Below are positions 1 through 7,649 of a DNA stretch of 12,488 nucleotides, piece by piece (position 1 is the first letter of the stretch; every line of letters starts with the position of its first letter). The notes below the pieces were generated by a model that saw nothing but the letters and a program-made list of their open reading frames with translations, was not told the DNA's origin and did not search any database. The position numbers and the translations under genes were made by a program. Origin of the DNA: Caulobacteraceae bacterium (GTDB taxonomy: Bacteria > Pseudomonadota > Alphaproteobacteria > Caulobacterales > Caulobacteraceae); the NCBI GenBank assembly GCA_013815405.1, contig JACDGF010000021.1:1-12488 (forward strand), in the 5' to 3' direction.

Positions 1-522
1 GCCCTGGGCGCCCGCGTGACCTTGGTCTCGGGCCCCGCCGCCCTGGCCACGCCCCGCGGCGTGGATCGCATCGACCTGGAGACCGCGGAGGAGATGCTGG
101 CCGCGTGCCGCGCGGCCCTGCCGGCCGACGCGGCGGTGTGCGTCGCGGCGGTGTCGGACTGGCGCCCCGACGCGGTCTTCGGCGTCAAGCTGAAGAAGGG
201 CCGGGAAGGCCCCCCGACCGTGAGGCTGGTGGAGACCCCCGACATCCTGGCCGATCTTTCCGCCGCGGCTCCCGGCCGCCCGCGCCTGGTGGTGGGCTTT
301 GCCGCCGAAACCGATCATCTGGAAACCAACGCCCGCGCCAAGCTCGAGCGCAAGGGCTGCGACTGGATCGTCGCCAACGACGTCGGCCAAGCTGGGATCA
401 TGGGCGGCGACGACAATGAGGTGCTCGTGCTGGACCGCGACGGCGCGGACCGCTGGCCCCGGGCCTCCAAGGCCGAAGTAGCCCGGCGCTTGGCCGAGCG
501 GATCGCCCGGGCGCTGGCGTGA
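1..522 (+). CDS. coaBC: CoaBC bifunctional protein, CoaB (phosphopantothenate-cysteine ligase) domain, 5' truncated
   Basis: This is the C-terminal part of the coenzyme A biosynthesis enzyme. The CoaB domain joins 4'-phosphopantothenate to cysteine using CTP, and the CoaC domain, which would lie before the window, decarboxylates the product. The open frame runs in from base 1. The visible CoaB hallmarks, in order, are [10 protein letters not shown] near the start, AAVSDWRP, a KLKK lysine cluster, the VETPDIL segment, VGFAAET, the [14 protein letters not shown] block and GGDDNEV before the end. It stops at TGA 520-522, which overlaps the GTG start of dut, so the two are probably co-transcribed and translationally coupled. 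A coaBC-dut pair is common in alphaproteobacteria. The family assignment is firm, and only the N-terminal half is missing, because of the window edge. Confidence 0.95.
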   Translation, partial: ALGARVTLVSGPAALATPRGVDRIDLETAEEMLAACRAALPADAAVCVAAVSDWRPDAVFGVKLKKGREGPPTVRLVETPDILADLSAAAPGRPRLVVGFAAETDHLETNARAKLERKGCDWIVANDVGQAGIMGGDDNEVLVLDRDGADRWPRASKAEVARRLAERIARALA

Positions 523-974
523 TCGCGCCGATCCGGATCCTCCGCCTGGCTCACGGCGCGGACCTGCCGCTGCCCGCCTATGAGACCACCGGCGCCGCGG
601 GCATGGACCTGCGCGCGGCCGTCCCGGCCGACCAGCCGGTCGTCCTTCGCCCCGGAGACCGCGCGGCGGTGCCGACCGGCGTCGCCATCGCCCTGCCGGA
701 AGGCTACGAGGGCCAGGTGCGCCCCCGGTCGGGTCTCGCCCTGAGGGGGGGCGTCACCGAACTCAATACGCCGGGGACGATCGACAGCGATTATCGCGGC
801 GAACTGAAGGTGATCCTGATCAATCATGGCGCGGACGACGTCGCCATCCGCCGCGGCGACCGCATCGCCCAACTCGTTATCGCACCGGTGATCCGCGCGG
901 AGTGGGCCGAGGTGGAGGCGCTGGACGAGACGCCGCGAGGCGGAGGAGGATTCGGGTCGACGGGCGGCGGGTGA
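519..974 (+). CDS. dut: Deoxyuridine 5'-triphosphate nucleotidohydrolase (dUTPase)
   Basis: The enzyme hydrolyses dUTP to dUMP and pyrophosphate. This keeps uracil out of DNA and supplies dUMP for thymidylate synthesis; it acts as a cytosolic homotrimer. All five trimeric-dUTPase motifs are present: AGMDLRA (about 27-33), PRSGLA (69-74), the [12 protein letters not shown] block (84-95, with the catalytic Asp and the uracil-stacking Tyr), RGDRIAQLV (112-120) and the C-terminal GGFGSTG lid (143-149). The length of 151 aa is normal. The GTG start at 519 overlaps the coaBC stop (GTGA), which fixes the start and implies coupling. It converges on dapB with only 21 bases between the two stop codons and no obvious U-tract terminator there. 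Confidence 0.97.
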   Translation: MIAPIRILRLAHGADLPLPAYETTGAAGMDLRAAVPADQPVVLRPGDRAAVPTGVAIALPEGYEGQVRPRSGLALRGGVTELNTPGTIDSDYRGELKVILINHGADDVAIRRGDRIAQLVIAPVIRAEWAEVEALDETPRGGGGFGSTGGG

Positions 975-981
975 TCCCCTT

Positions 982-1013
982 AAAACCCCAGCACATCAAA
1001 GCCCCAGCACATC
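982..1013. repeat. 16-bp tandem duplication across the dapB stop codon
   Basis: Bases 982-997 and 998-1013 are adjacent 16-base copies differing at one position (985 A against 1001 G). On the minus strand the unit reads GATGTGCTGGGGYTTT. The dapB TGA (996-998) is formed at the junction of the copies. A single copy would read through to a TAA and end DapB in VLGF instead of VLGL, at the same length, so the duplication is probably neutral. Confidence 0.7.
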
Positions 1014-1790
1014 CCTCATGCCGTAGAGGCCGGGGGCGCGACCCGCGACCCAGGCCGCCGCGCGAACGGCGCCATTCGCGAAGAGCCGGCGATCGCGGGC
1101 CGAGTGGGAAAGGGTGAGGATCTCGTCCTCGGCCGCGAAGACCACGGCGTGCTCGCCGACGATGCCCCCGCCGCGCAGGACGCTGAAGCCGATCGCGCCC
1201 TCCCGCCGCGCGCCCCTCACACCCTCGCGGGCCGGCGCGGTAATCTCGGCCAAGGCTTCGCCACGTCCCCTCGCCGCCGCCTTGGCCAGCAGCAGGGCGG
1301 TGCCCGACGGGGCGTCCAGCTTGCCCCGATGATGGGCCTCGGCGACCTCGATGTCCCAGAGTTCCGGGCCAAGGCGGGCGGCCGCCTGTTCCACCAGGGT
1401 CGCCAGAAGGGTGACTCCGACCGAGAAGTTGTTCGATTTGACGATGGCGATCCTCTTCGCCGCAACGTCGACCGCCGCATCCTGCGCCGCCGAAAAGCCG
1501 GTCGACCCGATGACCAGGGCCGGCCCACCGCGCGCGGCCGCCCGAGCGGCGAGATCCGCCGACGACGCGGCGGAGGAAAAATCGATGATCACGTCGCAGG
1601 CGTCGAGCGCTTCTTCGACCGTGTCGGGGGCTTTGCCCACCGCGTCCGGCCGACCGAAGAGGGTCCCGATCGCCAGGCCCTCCCGCGCCTCGATCACGCG
1701 GGCGACCGCGCGTCCCATGCGCCCCGGGGCCCCGGCCACTCCGATCGTCAACCCAGGGCCCACGCCCGCTCCCGTTCCCGCCTGAGCCAA
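996..1790 (-). CDS. dapB: 4-hydroxy-tetrahydrodipicolinate reductase
   Basis: DapB reduces 4-hydroxy-tetrahydrodipicolinate with NAD(P)H in the diaminopimelate/lysine pathway, feeding peptidoglycan and lysine synthesis in the cytosol. The sequence shows the Rossmann motif GAPGRMG (about residues 20-26), IIDFS, GSTG (95-98), NFSVGV, and the family signature HHRGKLDAPSGTA (from 153) with the catalytic His and Lys. The C-terminal part has RGGGIVGEH and a final VLGL. The length of 264 aa is usual for the family. The longest form starts at TTG 1790. A GTG at 1763 is preceded by GGGAG five bases upstream and would remove nine poorly conserved residues (255 aa), so the true start may be 1763. It is divergent from gst (81 bases between starts) and convergent with dut. 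Confidence 0.95.
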   Translation of the reverse strand: MAQAGTGAGVGPGLTIGVAGAPGRMGRAVARVIEAREGLAIGTLFGRPDAVGKAPDTVEEALDACDVIIDFSSAASSADLAARAAARGGPALVIGSTGFSAAQDAAVDVAAKRIAIVKSNNFSVGVTLLATLVEQAAARLGPELWDIEVAEAHHRGKLDAPSGTALLLAKAAARGRGEALAEITAPAREGVRGARREGAIGFSVLRGGGIVGEHAVVFAAEDEILTLSHSARDRRLFANGAVRAAAWVAGRAPGLYGMRDVLGL

Positions 1791-1809
1791 AGCCCGATCC
1801 GCCCGCCGA

Positions 1810-1838
1810 TTGCGCTGCCGCAGGATCGCGGGTTTAAG
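1810..1838 (+). promoter_or_regulatory. Candidate sigma-70-type promoter for gst
   Basis: TTGCGC (1810-1815), a 17-base spacer and TTTAAG (1833-1838) lie in the 81-base divergent gap between dapB and gst. They would give a leader of about 27 bases containing the AGGA ribosome site at 1861-1864. The match to consensus is partial, so this is a weak call. Confidence 0.25.
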
Positions 1839-1871
1839 TCCGCCGCTATCGACGCCTTACAGGAAACCGCC

Positions 1872-2522
1872 ATGAAGCTCTATTCGGTCGACCTATCCCC
1901 CTACGCCACCCGCGTGCGGATGGCGATCCACGCCAAGGGCCTGGACGTCGAGATCGCCCCGCCGCCAGGCGGTGACCTGAAGTCGGCCGAGTATCTCGCC
2001 GTCAATCCGATGGGCAAGATCCCCGCCCTGGTGCTCGACGACGGGACGGTGATCCCCGAGTCCGACACCATCGTCGAATACCTCGAGGACGCGTATCCCC
2101 AGAGGCCGCTGCGCCCCGCCACGCCCGAGGGCAAGGCGCGCGCCCGCCTGATCGCCCGGGTGGCCGAGCTCTATGTGATGACCCAGGGCCTGACCCTGTT
2201 CGGCCAGATGAACCCCGCCGCCCGCGACCAGGCGGTGGTCGACGATGCGTTCGGCAAGATCGACGAGGCCCTGGTCCATCTCAACCACGTCATGGGCCCC
2301 GGCCCCTATGCGGTGGAAGGCGACCTGACCACCGCCGACTGCGCCCTGGTCCCCCTGCTCTTCTTCATGGGCGTCTTCGGCCAGGTGTTCGGTAAGGGCG
2401 ACGTGATGGCCAAATACGGCAAGCTGGGCCCCTACTGGGCGTTCATCCAGACCGACCCGGTGATGGCGGAGGGAATCGCGGAGATGGCGGAGGCGCTGAG
2501 GGTGCGGATGGGGGGAGGGTGA
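1872..2522 (+). CDS. Glutathione S-transferase family protein
   Basis: This is a 216-residue protein with a complete cytosolic GST architecture. The N-terminal thioredoxin-like domain (about 1-80) contains LYSVDLSPYATRVRMA, with serines (S5, S9) suited to activating glutathione; NPMGKIPAL with the cis-proline at about 51; and PESDTIVEYL, whose Glu-Ser pair (63-64) binds the gamma-glutamyl group. The helical C-terminal domain has the LTTADCALVPLLFF capping segment. The SxxS-like start resembles zeta-type or bacterial serine GSTs more than beta-class cysteine enzymes. The substrate cannot be deduced: detoxification conjugation and maleylacetoacetate-isomerase-like activity are both possible. 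ATG 1872 is chosen because AGGA sits seven bases upstream and homology begins there. The same frame stays open further upstream across dapB, but that part is antisense shadow. Confidence 0.9.
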   Translation: MKLYSVDLSPYATRVRMAIHAKGLDVEIAPPPGGDLKSAEYLAVNPMGKIPALVLDDGTVIPESDTIVEYLEDAYPQRPLRPATPEGKARARLIARVAELYVMTQGLTLFGQMNPAARDQAVVDDAFGKIDEALVHLNHVMGPGPYAVEGDLTTADCALVPLLFFMGVFGQVFGKGDVMAKYGKLGPYWAFIQTDPVMAEGIAEMAEALRVRMGGG

Positions 2523-2561
2523 AGGGCGGCCTCCCGCCAATGCGCCGGCCCGCGACGTTGG

Positions 2562-2589
2562 TTGCGGCCTGCGCACGATCGCCTACAAT
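2562..2589 (+). promoter_or_regulatory. Candidate promoter for the small membrane protein
   Basis: TTGCGG (2562-2567), a 16-base spacer and TACAAT (2584-2589, five of six matches to the -10 consensus) lie just before the GGAGGAA ribosome site at 2597-2603. Transcription would start near 2596, giving a very short leader. This suggests the small gene is transcribed independently of gst. Confidence 0.4.
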
Positions 2590-2609
2590 GAGGCGCGGAG
2601 GAACCATTT

Positions 2610-2813
2610 ATGAGCGCGATGCAAAGCGAAGTCTTTGAAGCCTTCCGCGCCATAGACATACCCGAAGACAAGGCGATGAAAGCGGCCACCGCCCTCAGCA
2701 AGCGCGACGACGATGTCATCTCGGTCAAAGGGGAGCTCCTACTGATCAAGTGGATGATGGGGTTCGTGCTCGCCTTTCAGGTCGCGATCTTCGCCAAGCT
2801 GTTTCTGCATTGA
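2610..2813 (+). CDS. Small membrane-anchored protein with amphipathic N-terminus (DUF1640-like)
   Basis: This is a 67-residue protein of unknown function. Residues 1-45 are charged and helix-prone, including IPEDKAMKAATALSKRDDD. Residues about 46-67 form one hydrophobic segment, LIKWMMGFVLAFQVAIFAKL, a C-terminal membrane anchor. The layout (a helical segment with a PEDKA motif, then VKGELLLIKWM and a single tail-end transmembrane helix) resembles the short coiled-coil proteins grouped around DUF1640. That is recalled similarity, not a search result. The start is well supported by GGAGGAA (2597-2603), six bases before ATG, and by a TACAAT -10 box. A hairpin follows directly after the stop, so it appears monocistronic. 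An anchored helical oligomer or partner-binding protein would fit, but the role is unknown. Confidence 0.75.
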   Translation: MSAMQSEVFEAFRAIDIPEDKAMKAATALSKRDDDVISVKGELLLIKWMMGFVLAFQVAIFAKLFLH

Positions 2814-2814
2814 C

Positions 2815-2839
2815 GGCGATGTTCGCGCCGAACGCCGCC
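2815..2839 (+). terminator. Hairpin just after the small gene, possible terminator
   Basis: GGCGATGTTCG (2815-2825) pairs with CGAACGCCGCC (2829-2839) around a CGC loop. There are nine Watson-Crick pairs, one wobble and one mismatch. It starts two bases after the TGA. No T-tract follows (ATCATCATC instead), so it may be a weak or Rho-assisted terminator or a 3'-end stabiliser. Confidence 0.4.
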
Positions 2840-2963
2840 ATCATCATCGGGCGGGGGTGGGGCCACGCTGCGGGGGCGCACATCTGCTCGGCCACGCCGA
2901 GCCCAACGTAGGCCCTCGCGGCTTGGCAAGAACTCGCCCTCTCAGCGCGCGCGGCTCCGGGGG

Positions 2964-3400
2964 ATGACTGTTGGCAGGTTGGTGCAGCGGAACATGTATG
3001 CGGAGTTGGGAAATTTCATTGTGATTGGCAGCCTCTGCCTTGAGCTTTTGGGATGTCAAGCCAAGCAAAGCTTGACGTCACCACCCGAGTTCAAGGCTGC
3101 CACGATTGCCTTATGCGGTTCGCAGCTGAAAAGGCGAATGGACCCGCATCTGCCAAGGTCGTGGCAAAGGCGGCGATGCGAACGTGTCGCGTCCAGGTGA
3201 AAGCTGCACAGTCTGAAGAGGTCAGCAGATTCAACGAGTGGCTCAAGATTCATCCGAGTCGCTTTCCCGTCGTGCAACAGTTAGACAAACAGACGCTCGG
3301 AAGCATGCCTCAAAACTTGGCGGACGAACTGGAGAATTATACCATATTAGCTGTCGACGGCTACCGACAACAGGCACGTAAAAGAGATCGCTCGCCGTAA
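2964..3400 (+). pseudogene. Putative lipoprotein gene split by a frameshift
   Basis: Two overlapping frames read best as one broken gene. From ATG 2964 (or 2994) the first frame encodes a basic n-region, a hydrophobic stretch FIVIGSLCLELL and a lipobox LLGC with Cys at about residue 31, then QAKQSLTSPPEFKAATIA. After that it turns arginine-rich and stops at 3200. The frame at positions 3053-3400 takes over with a protein-like sequence: CLMRFAAEKANGPASAKVV, a second conserved-looking Cys (MRTC) and a C-terminal helix with ILAVDGYRQQ. A one-base loss somewhere near 3090-3110 would join them into an exported lipoprotein of about 145 residues. The joined pattern resembles small secreted alphaproteobacterial proteins with a CxxxxA...AxxxC core, but no named family was recognised. 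Base composition is lower in GC than the neighbours. A sequence error is an alternative to decay. Confidence 0.4.
3053..3400 (+). CDS. Hypothetical protein (115 aa), intact frame, probably the C-terminal part of a broken lipoprotein
   Basis: The frame is open from ATG 3053 to TAA 3400 and encodes a soluble, mixed-charge protein with four Cys/Met-containing blocks and no recognisable domain. The region CLMRFAAEKANGP to EVSRFNEWLKIHPSRF looks like genuine helical protein. The first 18 residues (MSSQAKLDVTTRVQGCHD) overlap the lipoprotein signal frame and look less natural, and no good ribosome site precedes 3053. If the gene is translated as it stands, this would be its product. The frameshifted-lipoprotein reading is the preferred interpretation. 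Confidence 0.4.
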   Translation: MSSQAKLDVTTRVQGCHDCLMRFAAEKANGPASAKVVAKAAMRTCRVQVKAAQSEEVSRFNEWLKIHPSRFPVVQQLDKQTLGSMPQNLADELENYTILAVDGYRQQARKRDRSP

Positions 3401-3523
3401 ACCTGTCTCTCTGGGACGTAAAACCGCGCCCACCTGAAAGAGCTAACTCAGTATAAACCGGTCTATAATTTTAGACGATATTATCTTTCAGAACCTCAGC
3501 GCAACTCCCAAGTTACCTCCTAC
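3401..3523. other. AT-rich non-coding stretch between two degraded genes
   Basis: No credible gene lies here. The stretch is clearly poorer in GC than the rest of the window. It contains a 16-base near-palindrome GTCTATAATTTTAGAC (3461-3476), which includes a perfect TATAAT at 3464-3469. No matching -35 box stands 16-18 bases upstream and no gene follows on the plus strand within useful range. It is most simply remnant intergenic DNA of an acquired islet. Confidence 0.5.
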
Positions 3524-3695
3524 TTAGCGGTTACCAAATTTTACTGCATCTCCAATCGTCTTAAATTCATGTGTCGTCCATTCTTGGCCTTTCGGACCGA
3601 CAATGCAGACATTTAACCTCCCCTGCATCATCAATTCCTGAGCAAGCGCGTTCGCATTTTGGGCGTTCTTCGATGTCAGCAGGACGAGCCTTCAT
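3524..3695 (-). pseudogene. Small hypothetical gene, apparently frameshifted right after its start codon
   Basis: On the minus strand, bases 3691 down to 3527 encode 55 natural-looking residues: RLVLLTSKNAQNANALAQEL, then MMQGRLNVCIVGPKGQEW and TTHEFKTIGDAVKFGNR, ending at TAA 3524-3526. The frame has no start codon of its own. Just upstream are GAGG (3703-3706) and, seven bases on, ATG (3695-3693), but one extra A (3691/3692) puts that ATG out of frame. Without that base the product would be a 56-residue protein beginning MRLVLLTSKN. By hand count the third codon position is G or C in about 30 of 55 codons here, against about 17 of 42 in the competing frame that the ATG actually reads, which favours this frame as the original. 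The function is unknown; the second half looks like a beta-hairpin followed by a helix. Confidence 0.4.
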
Positions 3696-3808
3696 CGTCG
3701 TACCTCACTGCATAGGTCATTCGGGAGCATTAACACCACGGAGCGGTCGACGCTATGAATTTGGGGGCATCGACTTTGAACGACATCCCAACCTTAGCTG
3801 ACCGTCCG

Positions 3809-3837
3809 TTGTCCCCTCTCTCTACCGCCGCTAGGGT
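3809..3837 (+). promoter_or_regulatory. Candidate maeB promoter placing the start site at the ATG
   Basis: TTGTCC (3809-3814), a 17-base spacer and TAGGGT (3832-3837) precede maeB. The predicted transcription start falls on or beside the A of ATG 3844, which would make the mRNA leaderless. The alternative is that AGGG (3833-3836), seven bases before the ATG, is the ribosome site and the promoter lies further upstream. The consensus match is moderate. Confidence 0.3.
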
Positions 3838-3843
3838 GCCCCC

Positions 3844-6129
3844 ATGAGCGACCCCGAGAAGCAGACCTTCACCGACGACGAAGCGCTGGCGTTTCATCGC
3901 TACCCGACGCCGGGCAAGATCGCGGTGATGGCGACCAAGCCGATGGCGACGCAGAGGGACCTCTCCTTGGCTTATTCGCCGGGGGTGGCGGCGCCGGTGC
4001 TGGCGATCGCGGCGGACCCGGATCTGGCCTATGACTACACCTCCAAGGGCAATCTGGTGGCCGTGATCTCCAACGGCACGGCGATCCTGGGCCTGGGCGA
4101 TCTGGGGGCCCTGGCGGCCAAGCCGGTGATGGAGGGCAAGAGCGTGCTCTTCAAACGCTTCGCGGACGTCGACAGCGTGGACATCGAGGTCACCTCCCGG
4201 GACCCCGACGAAATCATCACCGTGGTCAAGAACATCGGGGTGACGTTCGGCGGAATCAATCTGGAGGACATCAGGAGCCCCGAGTGCTTCCGCATCGAGA
4301 CCGAGCTGCAGGAGCTTCTGGACATACCGGTGTTCCACGACGACCAGCACGGCACGGCGATCATCTCGGCGGCGGGCCTGATCAACGCCTGCGCGATCAC
4401 CGGGCGGCGCCTGGAAGAGATAAAGTTGGTGCTCTGCGGAGCCGGGGCGGCGGGCATCGCCTCTCTGGAGCTGATGAAGGCCATGGGCGTGCGGCCCGAC
4501 CATTGCATCGCGGTGGACAACACCGGGGTCATCTGGCGGGGCCGGGTCGCGGGCATGAACCAGTGGAAGTCGGCCCATGCGGTGGATACGCACGCTCGCA
4601 CCCTGGCCGACGCCATGAAGGGCGCGGACGTGTTCCTGGGCCTGTCGGTCAAGGGCGCGGTCACCCAGGCGATGGTGATGAGCATGGCCGACAAGCCGAT
4701 CATCTTTGCCATGGCCAACCCCGACCCGGAGATCACGCCCGAGGACGTCCATGCCGTGCGGCCCGAGGCGATCGTCGCCACGGGGCGGTCGGATTACCCC
4801 AACCAGGTGAACAACGTCCTGGGCTTTCCCTACATCTTCCGCGGCGCGCTGGACGTGCGGGCCCGGCGGGTCAACCTGGAGATGAAGATCGCCTGCGCCC
4901 ACGCCCTGGCCGCCCTGGCCCGGGAGGACGTGCCCGACGAGGTGGCGGCGGCCTATCAGGGCCTGCGCCTGAAGTTCGGGCCGCACTACATCATCCCCAC
5001 CCCCTTCGATCCCAGGCTGATCCACTACATCCCGCCTTTCGTCGCCCAGGCGGCGATGGCCAGCGGCGTGGCGCGCCGGCCGATCACGGACATGGACGCC
5101 TACCGCGAGAGCCTGGCGCGGCGGCTCGACCCGACCGCCGGGTTCCTCCAGAAGATCTCCGCGGCGGTGCAGTCGGGGCCGGCCAGGCGGATCGTCTTTG
5201 CCGAAGGCGAGGAGCCGTCGGTGATCCGCGCCGCCCACGCCTTCCAGGCCCAGGGCTACGGCAAGGCGGTGCTGGTCGGGCGCGAGGACCTGGTGGCCGA
5301 GAACATGGCCCTGGCCGGGATCGACCCGGCCCTGGCCAATCTCGAGGTCGTCAACGCCCGGGTCTCCGGCCACAATGCCGAGTTCGTCGAGGCGCTCTAC
5401 GCCCGCCTCCAGCGCCACGGCTATCTGACCCGCGACGTCCAGCGCCTGATCAACCAGGATCGCAACTCCTTCGCCGCCTCGATGGTCGCGCGCGGCCACG
5501 CCGACGGCATGGTGACGGGGGTTACCCGCACATTCGACCAGGCTCTCGAGGAGATCCAGCGGGTGATCGACCCCGCGCCGGGCGGCCGGGTGCTGGGCAT
5601 GTCGATCGTCCTGGCCCGGGGCCAGACCCTGTTCATCGCCGACACCAATGTCACCGAGATGCCCGAAGCGTCCGAACTGGTGGCGATCGCCTGTCAGGCG
5701 GCGCGGACGGTGGGCCAGCTGGGATTTACGCCCAGGCTGGCGTTCCTCTCCTATTCAGCCTTCGGCAACCCGATGGGCGAGCGTTCGGAGAAGGTGCGCG
5801 ACGCGGTGGCCATGCTGGATGCGCGACGCGACATCGACTTCGAATACGAGGGGGAGATGCCGCCGGAACTGGCGCTCGATCCGGCGTTGCGCGAAAACTA
5901 CCCGTTCATGCGCCTGACCGACCGGGCCAATGTGCTGATCATGCCGGCGATCCACTCGGCCTCGATCTCCACCAAACTGGTCCAGGCGCTCGGCGGGGCG
6001 ACGGTGGTGGGGCCGATCCTGGTGGGGCTTTCCAAATCAGTGCAGATCTGCCCGCTGTCCGCCTCGGTCTCCAAGATCCTGATGATGGCCCAGATGGCCG
6101 CCTATGAGCGGCCGCGCGCCGAGGCGTGA
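3844..6129 (+). CDS. maeB: NADP-dependent malic enzyme with C-terminal phosphotransacetylase-like domain
   Basis: MaeB converts malate to pyruvate and CO2 with reduction of NADP, supplying NADPH and pyruvate. At 761 aa it has the long two-domain MaeB form (E. coli MaeB is of similar size). The malic enzyme part (about 1-420) shows catalytic Tyr in AYSPGVAAP (44-49), Lys in TSKGNLVAV (68), the ILGLGDLG block (81-88), metal ligands in NLEDI (139-143) and HDDQHGTA (165-172), the nucleotide motif GAGAAG (199-204), ANPDPEI and SDYPNQVNN. The second part (about 430-761) starts at RIVFAEGEE and is a phosphotransacetylase fold. In studied homologues it lacks transacetylase activity and mediates acetyl-CoA inhibition. 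The start is the first ATG, followed directly by conserved sequence. The gene is alone on its strand; the upstream neighbours are degraded. Confidence 0.97.
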   Translation: MSDPEKQTFTDDEALAFHRYPTPGKIAVMATKPMATQRDLSLAYSPGVAAPVLAIAADPDLAYDYTSKGNLVAVISNGTAILGLGDLGALAAKPVMEGKSVLFKRFADVDSVDIEVTSRDPDEIITVVKNIGVTFGGINLEDIRSPECFRIETELQELLDIPVFHDDQHGTAIISAAGLINACAITGRRLEEIKLVLCGAGAAGIASLELMKAMGVRPDHCIAVDNTGVIWRGRVAGMNQWKSAHAVDTHARTLADAMKGADVFLGLSVKGAVTQAMVMSMADKPIIFAMANPDPEITPEDVHAVRPEAIVATGRSDYPNQVNNVLGFPYIFRGALDVRARRVNLEMKIACAHALAALAREDVPDEVAAAYQGLRLKFGPHYIIPTPFDPRLIHYIPPFVAQAAMASGVARRPITDMDAYRESLARRLDPTAGFLQKISAAVQSGPARRIVFAEGEEPSVIRAAHAFQAQGYGKAVLVGREDLVAENMALAGIDPALANLEVVNARVSGHNAEFVEALYARLQRHGYLTRDVQRLINQDRNSFAASMVARGHADGMVTGVTRTFDQALEEIQRVIDPAPGGRVLGMSIVLARGQTLFIADTNVTEMPEASELVAIACQAARTVGQLGFTPRLAFLSYSAFGNPMGERSEKVRDAVAMLDARRDIDFEYEGEMPPELALDPALRENYPFMRLTDRANVLIMPAIHSASISTKLVQALGGATVVGPILVGLSKSVQICPLSASVSKILMMAQMAAYERPRAEA

Positions 6130-6175
6130 GGGCTCGGCGCTCCAATCTCCAAGCAAGCCGGCCGCCGCTCCGCGC

Positions 6176-6287
6176 CCCCTCCACCACTTCGTGGTCCCCC
6201 TCCCCCGCAAGAGAGCAGGGGAGGATTGGATGTCGCGCGCGCCTCTTCATTTCTCAATCCTCACCCGCGAAGCGGGGGGAGGTGGCG
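6176..6287. repeat. Palindromic intergenic repeat cluster in the maeB-hslU gap
   Basis: Three hairpins lie in tandem. ACCAC-TTC-GTGGT occupies 6183-6195. CCTCCCC (6199-6205) pairs with GGGGAGG (6218-6224). CCCGC-GAA-GCGGG occupies 6264-6276, with outer CCTC/GAGG pairing. The C-rich wording with TTC or GAA loops looks like the dispersed palindromic repeats common between convergent genes in Caulobacteraceae and related genomes. That family link is from memory. Short open frames across this stretch are not credible genes. Confidence 0.55.
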
Positions 6288-6320
6288 CGGTGCGATCTTG
6301 CGCCGTGACATAGGGGGCGC

Positions 6321-6341
6321 AAGGCGGCGAGCGCCTTTCTT

Positions 6342-6343
<2 letters not shown>
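6321..6343 (+). terminator. Rho-independent terminator for maeB
   Basis: AAGGCG (6321-6326) pairs perfectly with CGCCTT (6332-6337) around GCGAG, followed by TCTTTT. An alternative GGCGC/GCGCC pairing (6316-6320 with 6331-6335) overlaps it. The T-run points to termination of plus-strand transcription from maeB. It ends at the hslU stop codon, so it also protects hslU from convergent reading. Confidence 0.7.

Positions 6344-7645
<1,302 letters not shown>

Positions 7646-7649
<4 letters not shown>

Noticed and set aside
1104..1871. Upstream extension of the gst frame
   Set aside because: It is antisense to dapB; GST homology and the ribosome site both point to ATG 1872.
2844..3068. 74-codon minus-strand frame opposite the lipoprotein signal
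   Set aside because: There is no ribosome site, the composition is Pro/Arg-rich, and the opposite strand carries a clearer signal peptide.
3464..3469. Perfect TATAAT as a promoter
   Set aside because: No -35-like box stands at the right distance and no downstream plus-strand gene follows for more than 370 bases; a chance match is expected in the AT-rich stretch.
3730..5499. 589-codon open frame on the minus strand under maeB
   Set aside because: It is an antisense shadow of the strongly conserved maeB; the His/Arg/Gly-rich composition is typical of such frames in GC-rich DNA.
4284..6107. 607-codon plus-strand frame inside maeB
   Set aside because: It is an out-of-frame reading of maeB with Arg/Pro/Gly-rich low-complexity sequence and no motifs.
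6104..6313. Short plus-strand frames in the maeB-hslU gap
   Set aside because: They are made of palindromic repeat sequence, have no ribosome site and start inside maeB.
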